Assembly (NCBI GenBank): GCA_905331475.1
Contig: CAJNYU010002338.1
Coordinates: 124,001-188,000 of the forward strand
From: Rotaria socialis
Taxonomy: Eukaryota > Rotifera > Eurotatoria > Philodinida > Philodinidae
DNA: 64,000 nucleotides
Reading direction: 5' to 3'
Both the position numbers and the translations under genes were made by a program. Below, in pieces: positions 46,019 through 58,115 of the stretch. The notes under the pieces were generated by a model. It was not told where the DNA came from. It did no database searches and worked only from the letters and a program-made list of their open reading frames with translations. Position 1 is the first letter of the stretch. Each line of letters begins with the position of its first letter.

Positions 46019-47325
46019 TCAAGTGCCTGTTGATAGAGCACCTGCACCTATTCCATAGCCAACACCTTTTGGACCAAATAAACGTTGATAACAATCTAAA
46101 ATAATAGAATTAATTGGTATAGGAAATAAAAATAACTTTATCGTTTACTATTATCGTAAAGATTGCCATCATGTTCTGAAAAATTTGCTCCATTAATACT
46201 CTTTTTACAGCTGGTACATCTGTAGCATAATTTATGAAACGACTAAACAATACAGGAAAAAACTTTCAATTTAGAATCGATTTCAGACAATTTTACCTGT
46301 CCAACAGCTTTAACTTCTTCGGCAAAGTAGACAGGTTTTCCACAACGTGGACATAATTTATTCTTTGTCTGCGACATTGCTAAATTGGATGAAGGTAGTT
46401 GATGGTTTATCGGCAATGTTCGTTGTGTCGGTGATACTAAATTGCTTATAATATCTTGACTAGGAGTTTTCTTATCATTCTACACATACAAATAAAAATC
46501 TTCTTAACACATAATAATAGCTATTCGAAATGAATAAAAAAAAGTCTCGATCTATTGGAAACGTTCTTATCAATGAAGCTAAACTTTCTTTAACAAATGA
46601 AGCGAATTCTTTAAAATTTGAAACTATCAAAAAAGAACTTCTCCTTCAATTAGCTTTCTTTATTTTTGACTTTTTTTGCAAACATCCAAGAAGCATGCAT
46701 TCGATTCTCGGAAAAAAACTCTTATACTTTCGATTGTTCAATAAAATGATATAGTACTCATTTTTTTCTACTTGATTTTCACGAATTTATAAACAAAAGT
46801 ATGCTGATTTTCAGCCTCATTCCAAATATGTTGGAAGTAATAATCTAGGCATGACAAACTGATACTTTCAAACATTGACATAAAAACATTGTCAAGAAGT
46901 TAATATATTTATTCAATAGAGAAGCAATGATTCGTTCGATTTATTAAATTTTTCTTTCAGAAAAATGCGACTAAACATTTCACAGATCATCTTTTGCATT
47001 CTGAAACAGTACTTGAACTGAAAAACAGAATTTTTTTCATATGAATCTTTAATAATATTTTTATTCGACTGATTGAGATATCTCATTGCATTTAGAAACC
47101 TAATTAAGATGCAGATCGATAAAAATAATCTTACAGAGCGTGTATTGCCTGTTGCTTGTTCGGTAAGCGGACACTGAAATAGAATGAATCAAATATATAT
47201 TTAATAAAAGCAGACTGTTTGACAAATGCGCTCATTTTACTTGAGCAACAAGCCGATCCAAAATATTGGATTTATTATCTGAAGACATTGATAACGAAGA
47301 ATAATTCGCAAGTGTTTCTTCCAAG
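46019..47325 (-). CDS. CSRP/muscle-LIM-like protein with one LIM domain
   Basis: Minus-strand exons 47325-47241, 47173-47135, 46479-46297, 46242-46149 and 46095-46019 join in phase. The N-terminal exon upstream of 47325 could not be resolved; a candidate exon begins at 47543. The LIM domain begins LCPRCGKPVYFAEEVKAVGQ and continues FHKLCYRCTSCKKS; the glycine-rich tail FGPKGVGYGIGAGALS is typical of cysteine- and glycine-rich muscle LIM proteins that bind actinin and zyxin. A Met (SNLAMSQTK) just ahead of the domain could be an alternative start. The seventh zinc ligand, Cys in the family pattern YCxxC, is Asp here (YDNNC), so the second zinc finger may be weakened. Confidence 0.78.
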
Positions 47326-48906
47326 CTAATATAATTATTTATCTAATGAAGAAAGAAACCATTGAAAGTTATACATTTTACACGAGCTCTAAGAAGTGAA
47401 ACGGAAAAAAGACTAAATTAATTTAATAAGAAACGACTTCGATAACTAAAATATACTGTTATTGCAAAACAACGTGAAAAAATGAATTGTTTGTTGGATT
47501 TATCATTCAGGTCAATATTTAACAAAGATAAGATTGCTTGCACCTAAAAATATACATGAAATGAAGAAAAACAAAACAGCCCAGCAATGTGATTGACATT
47601 TTCTCAACTACGAAAAATCTCTGCTATAGAATACGTCTTCTTTTTGAAAAGTGTTTATATTAACAAAAAAGGGCTACAAAATTTCACAAAGACTTCGCGT
47701 TTCAGTCGCCTAAAGAAACTATCTTTGAATTACTGTAAAAATTATAACATCAATAAAGTTATAGTCTTGCTAATTTTAGACATTAACAAGTTTGTGCTTT
47801 ATATGTTACGTGATGAACAAAAATACGAGTATCCCAACAATTTTTAAACCTCTTAACAAAAACTCTCTATCGATATTTTATCTTTAAATTAACAGTCTGT
47901 TGTTGCTGTTAACGTTGTCTATGGAACGAGCTTTTCTGGGGTAAAATGAAAGTTGAATATTATTTTGAATTTTTGTTAAAAAGACTTCTTCGAAATGTTC
48001 ATACTTCGAAGAGAAAATATTCATCTTTTTTTTTGCAACTGAAATATTATATTCAACACAAACTCGTACTATACATATAATTGTCGACTGGCAAGTAACC
48101 ATCTATTGCTAGGGCTCATCCAACGAGAACGTCTGAAATTATCCCGATCACGAAAAAGTGTAAGTCTTGTTATTTGTTCATCTAACGAAATAATTTTCAT
48201 TTGAATTAAAATTAAATCGATGAATAAATCGATCAGTATTTAAATGAACTAAATCAATTATTTGCTGTTTGTCAATAAAAACAACAAGAACAAGAATTTT
48301 ATATGAATTCATCTTCATCATAATCAAGACAATTCTACGCATATTGTTATTGATGAATTCTATAATGATTTTTCATTCGATACGCTGGTGTGGGTGGTGT
48401 GTACAAAAGAATAAAATCCACACCCACGCCCGACTCTTCGATTGATTGTCATTGGTGAATAAACGTATCATATTAAAAAAAATAATGGTCTACAAAATAT
48501 CTTCGATACAAAATAACTAAGTTGAACCAGTGAAAAGACTTGCTTGTTATTTCGATCAAAAATGAAAACGACAAATAGCGTCAATCCAAACTAGATCTTT
48601 CCGAATAACCTATGCATAGCAGAATGAGCCAACTATTGGTTGTATTATTTTATCAGCAAACTAAGTTTAACATAAAAAAATTCTTTTTTTCCTAAACTAT
48701 TTTTCAAGCATTTTCATAATCGTAATTTGATAGCGAATGAAAAATAAATCATACACATATATAAATGAATTCATCCGAATTCATAGTAAATAGCAGAAAG
48801 AAAGATAAATAATCATCGTTCAAAATTCCTCAGAAAAATTTGGTTTGGTTGGATGAAGACGAATGTGGCAGGTCGCATGTAGTTGACGTTTCTTCAAAAA
48901 TTCAAA
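47326..48906. other. Intergenic, partly 5' part of the LIM gene
   Basis: Probably includes unresolved 5' exons and promoter of the LIM gene near 47330-47560. Frames at 47593-47847 and 47884-48102 have no homology. Nothing else recognised. Confidence 0.4.
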
Positions 48907-49784
48907 CTACTGTGGATTGACAAATGGCAAAATTATAATGAATGTCAATGAATTCAAAGAAGAAGAGAACCATTGTATTCGATAAATATATCGATCTCCA
49001 TGACCATTAGGTACATAAAAAATTAAATCAATAATTGCTGGAACAGATGTTAAACTCACAAAAGTAACAATGAAAAAAATAAGTCGAGTTACAATATAAT
49101 CACGTTGATTTGGCTGCCGGAATTGACGTTTGAATAATAATAGACGTATTTTGCAAATTAAAACAAAAATAACATTATAAAAATAATGTTTATTGGTAAA
49201 CAAAAAATAACGAAGACAAAATAAATTAAAGGAATTGATTCGTCCATCGATATAGTACAATAGACTTCATCTGGTATTAAACGTATCGAATTAAAAACCA
49301 ATAGAAGTGGTAAAACACTACCAAGTGAAATTCAAATTTGACCCGGGATAAGGATAAGCAAATAAATATTTGATTGGTGTGAACTTACACATTTTGGATA
49401 TAAAACTCATGTAAAACGAAATATGGCTTGAAGAACATAACTACAATATAAAGCACTAATCATTGAAAAAAATATATAATTACAAGAACGACACAAGAAT
49501 GAATCATTTTGTTCAACAATAAAATAAAAATCTTGTTTTAATGTCTTGAAATTTATGCAAATAAACTGTATAAAACTTTTAATAACATGCAAACAAAGAG
49601 CATTAACAGAAAGAATAATTGGGATATTAAGTTTTGATTGATGTTTATCCTTATTATTAGTAATATATGCATACATAATAAGGCATAATAATATTAATGA
49701 AATAATAAAAGCAGCTATTTCAAATAGAGACGAAAACATATTTAATATTAAACAATGTTTAGTTGCATTTGAATAGTTTGCCAT
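48907..49784 (-). pseudogene. Rhodopsin-like GPCR pseudogene
   Basis: An intronless minus-strand frame with seven hydrophobic segments and features of a class A receptor (an N-glycosylation site in the first ten residues, Cys in extracellular loops, RLIPDEVYC). In frame there is a TGA right after the third segment (FRFT-stop-VLYPK), where an Arg codon would be expected, and another TGA in segment four (GQI-stop-ISLGS), where Trp would fit. After segment five the frame shifts by one base and continues as ICKIRLLLFKRQF to the last segment ending PFVNPQ. Three independent lesions indicate a dead gene. Many such lineage-specific orphan receptors occur in bdelloids. Confidence 0.75.
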
Positions 49785-51902
49785 TTCAAATTATAAAATC
49801 AGTAAGTTCTAAATGACAATAATAAAATAGTTTACAATTTCTTCAAGAAAATTATTGAAATATATTTTTAGTTGTCGCGTTGATAGCGAAAAACTATTGA
49901 TGTCATCTAGTACATAAATTGTAACCAAATTCTTAAAGCCTTTTTCTTTTTCTTGTAATTCAAAATCAAGTGAACAGAACGAAGCAGTCATTTAATTGTT
50001 CTGTGTGATTTTTCTCGAATTGTTTTTAGATTAAGTACCGAAGATAATTGTCTACGGTATTATTTACTGTAATTAAATATTCACAGTTCCTCTTTGCATC
50101 AAACTGAAAACATCAACATGGGTGTCGTTGACATATTTCTGTAAAATTTGTTTATTCTAATTTAGTATTTCATGTGAACAACTTGTCAGTGCAATCCCAA
50201 TGAGATTAAAGGATTACATACACTATAGCTACTCTTGCTAATCGCAGATAGGTTGTTGTATTCTATCTATGATGGCACCTATTTCGCCCGCATCTTTCTA
50301 ATTAATCCCTCAGGGACGCCGTAACGAGATGCTTCGCATATTAAATATCACAATGTTTGTGATATACGCTCTTTAATAAGATGTCAAAAATATCTGTTAC
50401 ATTTTCTAGCGTGATGAAAGTGTTACTAAACTATCTGCGATTTTTTCATGTTTAGAATTATGATGCTCTCTGCTTGGCGGGAGTGAAAGCCTGTTCATGA
50501 AAGGGAATAGATGACAAATTTTATCGAATATAAGTACTTCAATAATCTTTTTCAAATCATTTTTCAAAAATAAAAACACATACAATTCATTATGTTTTAC
50601 AGTCAGTCATTTATAATAACTTTACACTCATTTGAATAATTAACCACTAAATTTTATTTGCAGAAGAAGTTATTCTTCATATGAACTATTTTTGCTTTCG
50701 AATAGTCAAGTGAATTTATTATCTTTCTAGTGAATCATAATGAAATATATCCATGGGAAAACAGAGACTAAATTACACATAAGAGTGCTTAAGGCTTTTT
50801 AAAACAAGTTTAAAGTAAAAATTCCAAATTCGTTAGCTATTAGTATAGACAAGAAACTAATAAAATTTTCATCATTATTATTTATAAAATGATTATGATA
50901 GTAATTCATTCTTATTATTAATTATGCTGATATTTTGTCTATCATTCGTTCATGTCAAGTCAAAAAAAACGAATTTGGATTCATTTCTTTTGGAAATACT
51001 AAACTCAAAAAATAGAGCTTCATGGTCACACTCATAAATCATGTCGATGGAGTGAAATCATGTGCACAAAATACAACTAACGGATGATTCGACAGTTTTT
51101 GATTATCGTCTTGTTTTCACAACAGTTTGCCGACAACTCGTTAAATAAAACTTGATAATTCTCTTGTTAGAAAGAGAAAAATCTGCACCACAATGCTATA
51201 TAAATATATATATATTTGGTTCGATATATCTACTTCAGTTTGAAAAAATTGAAAAATGTGTTTGAGTAAAAAAAAGTGTTCTACACTTTTAGAGTAAATC
51301 AATGGTGACAAAATATATTTGGTCAGTTTTTCTTACACTCAACTTTTGAAATTTTTAGAAAAAGGAAATCTGCGTGTAGTGAATTCGATGTACACTTTCT
51401 AGTGGCATTCAAATGTTCGATTTACAAAACTACAGCACCCATAGTAAACAAAGTAAAAAGAAAGCCGTATCCATATTTTCTCGAAGTTGTAATCGAAGCG
51501 TCTACCTATTGAAATCGAGAGAAAGAAAAGTCAATCAATCTGTTGTAGACATGGTTATGCGTGTGATTGATTATCATATGAATACCATTGCTAAGTTGAA
51601 ACTAATTCTTTATCACAGAGATTCGAGCAGATTCTTTTCTTATAAATCTATTTTGCTTAGGATGTAATCTTAATTCAAATATTATCTTTCTAAATATTCT
51701 AAATAAACAAAAACAAAAGTATGTCAAAGTTCTTTTCATAATATTTATTTCAATTTCGTATAAAAAATTTAAACTTCTTTGATTCCGGTATACAATAATC
51801 GCTATCGTTTCACAGCTAGAAAATATAAATATTTAAATAAACAAACAACACACATATGATTACGTATATACAAATTTTGAAATTAGTGTTATTTCATCGT
51901 GA
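49785..51902. other. Intergenic, no gene recognised
   Basis: 2.1 kb of AT-rich DNA. Frames at 49809-49991 and 51413-51667 show no recognisable domain. Nothing else seen. Confidence 0.5.
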
Positions 51903-53410
51903 TCATCCAGTAGCAAAGAATAGTTGAATATTAATATTTTCTTTATCATTTCTATCAATTTCTTTTAAAAACCATTGTTTCTTTTTCGTTAAGATATCTT
52001 TCCAACAGCCGTGATAGATAAGAATCATATTAAGATAAAGTCGTTCATCATTTGTCATTATTCGGTCGGTTTTCGTTTCACTTGGAATCCATACAATTCG
52101 ACGATCAAATTGTGAAAAAATCAGACAAGGAATATTACCATTAACAAGTCCACCTTGACGTTTGATTCCCGTTATAAATTGTCGACCTACATTATTCTTG
52201 TAATTTAAATCAATTTCATTTAATGAAGACGTTTCAAACAATTGAACGAATCTTAAGTTCACATTTGAATTCTTATTCAAAAAAAGATGAAGCAAAATTT
52301 CAAGTGGAAGAAACGGTATTTCTTCATTTAATTTTTCACTCATCTTTTTTGCAAAAGACAAAACTTTTGACAAATCGTGATTAGGACCACGACGAATTAC
52401 ATTCCATTCGTAATTTGACTGTGCTTGTTCAAGAACTACACTGTAAGTATGATACATGGGAGAATTTCTATCACTGTAGGAAACCATATCTGTTGTTGGC
52501 AGCATAAAATTCTGTCGAATATCATCAAGATTAATATACAGTTGATTGTTTGCTCGATTTTTAATAAATGGATAAATAAATGAATCAATTTGAACAAAAC
52601 CTCCGGCTTCATCAATGATTAAATGATCCAACTAAAATGTAAAAGTAATTTTTCTGAGAAAATCATTAGTTTATTTATTACACGCTCTTCAAAAATTGAT
52701 CTTCGCTGTGCCATATTTGTTGATACAATGCATGTTGAGTCTGTATTTTCTTTTTCTGTTACTCGAGTTAAAACTATTTTCTCATCTAACATCCATCGAT
52801 CACGTGCTTCTTTACGTATTCTATTCAATGTTTCTTGCCATTCATTACCAAGTTCAATAGCTTGATTACTAGTTTTAAAATTCAAATTTTTCGTAAGATT
52901 TACAATAGACAAAACACCATCAAGCACTGATACACTTAATAATTGATAATTTGACCAATCTGAACAATTATTTAACGAAGATAATTCATCGTAATAAACT
53001 TTCTCTGTAGTTGTCATTTCGATCACTGGTAAATTTCGAATATCAACAAAACAGTTTTTATATGAAGGATGCTCGAAAATATTGAGAACATAACAAAAAT
53101 GAATATAAGGAATATAAAAACTATTGTTAATCAATCTATTTCAAAGAGAAAGAATTATTTAGAAGATCATATTGTATATTGTAAAGATTTACCTATAGAT
53201 AATCGGCATTTGACGATCGAAGAAAGTAACAATACCATAATGTTTTTGTATTGAAGGAAAATCAACGGGACGCATCGGTTGTTTTGAACGAGCAAGCGAA
53301 GGTGTAGAATGAAATAACGGAAAATCCAAAATATCCTTCTGATGATCATTGTTCGAACTCACGCATTCCATATCGTTGTTAATGAAATCAAAATCATCAT
53401 CAAAATCCAT
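51903..53410 (-). CDS. Conserved-looking protein of unknown function, 466 aa
   Basis: Three exons, 53410-53193, 53135-52682 and 52631-51903, join in phase. The N-terminus is acidic (MDFDDDFDFINND) and could be a short linear binding motif. The rest looks globular, with conserved-type stretches such as LDHLIIDEAGGFVQID and LPLEILLHLFLNKN. I recognise no domain, signal peptide or membrane helix. The splice sites are canonical (GTAAAT and GTAATA donors) and all phases agree, so it is probably a real gene. It is divergent from the 793-aa gene 574 bases away. Confidence 0.7.
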
Positions 53411-53984
53411 CGTTATATTTTAATCTACTGGTATTAAAATATTCTTTATAGAAAAGAAGAACATACGATGATGTAAATAAAATAGTGTAATGCAACAACT
53501 ATTGTATACGTATGTATATACAACAAAAAATACTTACAATCAACAGTTTGAATATATCTTTCCATGGACATGATGGACGTAACGCAACAACGCATATATA
53601 TATATATATATATGTACGAAAGCGAGTGACAATAGAATTTATGATTCACGAAATTCCTTTATATTCATATATTTAGTTTTCGCTTAAATCTATTATTAGA
53701 TGATTCAATTTAGTTTGTGCTTAAAAATAATAAATTATATGTAAGAAATTTCAAAAATTACTCAGCTAAAAAACAATTTTACGAAAATACTTCTCATTTT
53801 TATAACAATATTGGAATTAATAGATCCTAGATAAATAAATAAAAACATCACTATGCGCTATATATATATCATACTAAAGAATATTTTGTTGATAGCTAAC
53901 GACAACTATCGATGAGTTTTAGAATCATACTGGCCACGGTATTTTGTGGACAAAAGAAAATATCTCATGCTTTTCTTGAATAAA
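53411..53984. promoter_or_regulatory. Divergent intergenic region
   Basis: The two neighbouring genes start at either end, so both promoters should be here. A (TA)n microsatellite occupies 53593-53613. No defined promoter element. Confidence 0.45.
53593..53613. repeat. (TA)n microsatellite
   Basis: About ten TA dinucleotides between two divergent genes. Confidence 0.85.
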
Positions 53985-56900
53985 ATGGCCAATATTAATA
54001 AGGCGTAAGTATTTTTCTTTCAAGATTGATCTTTATATATCATAATGTTATTGATGAACTTCCCCAGTAGAGTACTTTACGTGTGTAAGGAATTCAGAAT
54101 AAAATAGTCCGATATCAAATGGCATAATTTTGGGTTAAATTGTTCAACGATTTTTCTATTTGTTTAGATATAGATTAATTATGAAGAAAAAATTTCGTTG
54201 TGGACGCTTGGTTATTAACAAAAATGGTGAAGTAAAAAAACTTGAACTTATACAAGGTGGTGGCACGCGTGACTGTAATTTGACTCATGTTGATATAGGT
54301 TTCGATGAACTTCATGATATAATTAGAGATGTTTTCTTCAAAGGTAACCTGAATGAGCCTAGTTAAAATGATTTTATTCTTCTTAAATTATCTATTGTAG
54401 GTAAATCTAATTTTAAATCAGAATTATACGATTTTCAACAAAAGAAATTGGATACTAATCGATATCCAACTTTCGTCGAATATGTCTTGAAAAATGGTTT
54501 AAAATTTAATAATACTTTACTATATTTATGTACACAACAAGGTTAAAAAGAATTTTTATCTTGATGATGTTTGATTGGAACATAGAATTTTTTTGTTTTC
54601 AAACAGATAATGATTTTTCTGCTGATTCATCTTCACCTGAGAAAAGAAAGAAACCTAGCCAAGCCAAACAAACTCCAACTCGAGTAGAGAACAGGTAAAA
54701 GAAATAAGTGTAATAAATCGTTAAAAATTCATTTTCTCTATGATAGAATTCCTCTGGCTGAAGCTGATTCTTCTACATCACCAGTTCTTATTAAAATTGA
54801 GGATATTTCACAATCTAATCAGATATCAACTAATGAGTAATATCATCAGTTTTTTTTCATCCTATGTTTTCAATAAAGAAATTCTTTTTCTCGTTTCAGA
54901 TTTATACCTCCTAGAAATCATATAGCTGAAAATCTTGAATCATTTTCATCAATGCCGTTTTCAAGTTATTCATTTGAAAAAACATTAAACGAATTCGTAA
55001 ATTACTTACGTCAGCTAATTAATCAGTACAATCATGAGCATTTATTTGTTCAATTATTCGAACATATGTGCACCATACGTGGTCTTTCATCGATAAATTT
55101 AGATCGATTGAAACAACAAGCTCAATCTATAGATGAAAATCAAAAACAGATCTATAATGAAATATTAGATAAAATTGATCAATCATCTCGATCATTTAAA
55201 GCATTAATAGAATTAAATAAAGTAAAAATTTCTCATATTGATCAACATTCAATAATTATGAACACATTCACTCAATTTCATCGAAATTTCAACGTAAGAA
55301 TTTCAATACTCAAGATCTTGATAAATCTTTTATGATAACAATCTGAGAAAAGAAACACATTGACTGTAGATATAATTTTCAATACATTCGATTAGTATTT
55401 AAGTTGAAAATATTATGCAATCTATTTGAAGTGTTTTTCAATTATCTAGCGATGAAATACTTCCAATTAATGAACTGTTTTTCAATGAAAACAATAGTCA
55501 CTATGTAGATCTAAATGAACCAATTATATCTTGACAATATTTCCTATCTTTGGCTTCCGACTAATTCATATCTTACAATAATAACATCACGTCTATCAGT
55601 TTTTGTTGATTAATCTGAAACATCATTATTTATTACATTTTAATTTTAGAATAGGAGGAACACTGATAAGGTCTGCAACATACATAAAAAAAATCATTGT
55701 TTTCTATGCATGTTTCTATGAAAAGTTTCAGCTATAAATTCATTCATAAGTTTATCTGCTGTTACTATAGGGTCAACATGATTCTATTAACAAGCATCGT
55801 AAGAATAAATCAAAATTAGTCATCTTTTTCTGTGATATAACACCGTTGATTTAAACCTATATAATTCTAAGTCTCGTCTTAAAGCTAATTTGTCAATGAG
55901 ACATATTGTCTTCTACGATGTAACAGAATTCAAATGTTTTCCGATGTGCGCATTATCACGCAAGACTGGACGAGAAGCTAACTGAACTAGAGAAAACAGA
56001 TTAAATTATTTCATCTATATCATAAAATTACAATGAAAAAATGATTCATTAGTAATACTATCCAATAGCAGTCGTAATTGATCAAATGTTATTATGCAGG
56101 ATATCCTGTTTTATATATATTGTACTCTAATATCATTATATTTCATAAAGAAATAAAAGTTTTTAATCTTTAGACTCTACATGATCAATGGAAGAATCAC
56201 GTAAGCAATAAAAGGCAAAGCATATCTCTTGACTCAACAACTCATGGAATAAATCCAAAATTAACAACTAGTTCTCCATCGTCATCGTCTCGACCTTCTA
56301 CTGAACAACATTGTCGAAAACAAGCAAGAGCGTTATCCCCATCTCCTCAGCGATTATCATCACAACAGCATTCAGAATACAATACTCGTAAACAAGCACG
56401 AATACATTCACCACTACCTCCTCCTCCTCCTCCTCCTCCTCCTCCCCCTCCTCAAACGTCATCGTCATCTCGAAATTATTTAGATGCCAGTTACCGTAAC
56501 CAAGTGCAAGCACAATCACCATCTCCTCGTGGACCATCATCGCGATATCATTCAGAAAATCATTCTAAAAATCCAGCACATGTATCATCGTCGTTGTCTC
56601 GAAATCCCTCAGAAAATGATTTCCGAACACAACTATCATCACCTCGTAAGTCATCATCTCGATATCATTCTGAGACTAATACTCAAACACAAAAACGAAC
56701 ATTATTACCAACTCCGTGCGAGACATCGTCATCTCGATATCATTCAGAAAGCTATTCTAAAAATCAAGCACATGTATCATTGCCATCTCGAAATCACTCA
56801 GGAAATGATTCCCGAACACAAACACGAACACAACAACCATCACCTCGTAAGTCATCATCTCGAAATTATTCAGAAACTAATTCACACAAGCAAACACGAT

Positions 56901-57980
56901 CACGATCACCTCGTAAATCATCATCACGAAATCATTCACAGACAAATTTTCGTGAACAAGCTCATGGCCAGTCATCATCATCATCCTACCGGCATCATTC
57001 TGAATCTAAACATCGGACACAAGTACGATCACCGCCTCTGCATCAGTCAACATCTCGAATATCATTGGAAGATGATACAGATAGAAAACGGACATTATTT
57101 CAAGATGTAAGTTTATTTTAATTGAAACAATAGTTTCCATTTTATTCAATATGATCAAAAAGAAAAATAGTAATATTTTCCCTAGAATTTTGGACTAACG
57201 GTCCACTAAACAAATTTTGATAGATGATGTTCATATACAGTCGAATACAGTAGATCAATAACATTTAGTGAGATATTTATTCATTGCGTCTCTAGTCGTT
57301 AAAGTATAAGAATCGTGAAGAAGTGCGATGCAAATAAAATAAAATAATAGAATGTTCTAGTGAATAACTAGTACAATCATCATCGTACAATGCAATTTAT
57401 TTTACTGAAAGATTGTTGCTGTAATAACTTGTTTATTTAGATATTAAAATCACTTGATTACGTATTGGATGTTTTACATCGTTTACGATTTACGGCATTT
57501 ATTAGTCTCGTTAAATCAATAGTGGATGAAATAAAAGCTTGTCGATCGGCTCTTAAATTATCTGATTACCGATCAGTCCATGCTGCTGAACAAATTATAA
57601 TCTCAATAGAACGTCATCTTGCAAACAGAATGAGAGATGAAGATCATCGTGCGTCACCGCATGGAGTAGATCAATCACTTCAACACGCATTTAATAATAC
57701 ATTAGATTCAATTCGAGATTTATTGAATTCTCTAACTGCTTATCAATCACAAACACACAAAAATAAACAACCAAAAAAAACACGTTGGTCATCACCTAAT
57801 ATTCCATCATCCGTTGAAATTAAGAATGTTGACATAAAACCAATGATTGATTCAAATCAAGATGATTCGAAAATTGAGGATGATCAAAGTTCTGAAGCAT
57901 CGCACTCTTCATTAGGAGATGAGGTTCTGATGGAAGTAGCGAGAGATGCATATGAAAAACGACCGAATCGACATAAATAA
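53985..57980 (+). CDS. Unknown 793-aa protein with poly-Pro and SR/His-rich repeat region
   Basis: Eight exons join in phase: 53985-54004, 54168-54343, 54401-54541, 54607-54694, 54747-54836, 54900-55293, 56174-57106 and 57441-57980. The N-terminal 110 residues look globular (KFRCGRLVINKNGEVKKLEL, then a VDIGFDELHDIIRDVFF segment); a Ser-rich linker and a helical region follow. Exon 7 encodes an 11-residue poly-Pro run (CCT repeat near 56419-56455) and imperfect repeats around SPRKSSSRxHSE, an RS-like composition that points to a nuclear or phosphorylated protein. Exon 8 is helical and charged. No family recognised. Exons 1-6 and 7-8 could instead be two genes, because intron 6 (880 nt) is far longer than the others and contains an alternative terminal exon-like piece ending in TGA at 55532. 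Confidence 0.6.
56419..56455 (+). repeat. (CCT)n microsatellite coding for poly-Pro
   Basis: A run of CCT triplets inside exon 7 of the 793-aa gene, translated as poly-Pro. The opposite strand shows a spurious poly-Glu frame. Confidence 0.85.
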
Positions 57981-58115
57981 ATTGAATATTCTTGTTTTTG
58001 TATGTTATTTTTGTGTCCATATTTGTTATTTTCTTGTTCATATTTGTTATTTTTTTGTTTGGTTGGTTTCCAAAGTTCAGATCACAGATCAGACGAGGAA
58101 TTTTCTTTTCAGATA

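Noticed and set aside
48391-48430. GTGTGGGTGG / CCACACCCAC inverted pair as an internal telomere repeat or MITE
   Set aside because: Too short, not tandem, and without a target duplication.
56298-56540. Minus-strand frame with poly-Glu
   Set aside because: It is the complement of the poly-Pro/SR exon of the plus-strand gene; the Glu run is the CCT repeat read backwards.
56484-57110. 208-aa His-rich plus-strand frame
   Set aside because: Overlaps the SR frame in another phase. Only the SR frame continues upstream to an acceptor and downstream through an in-phase donor.
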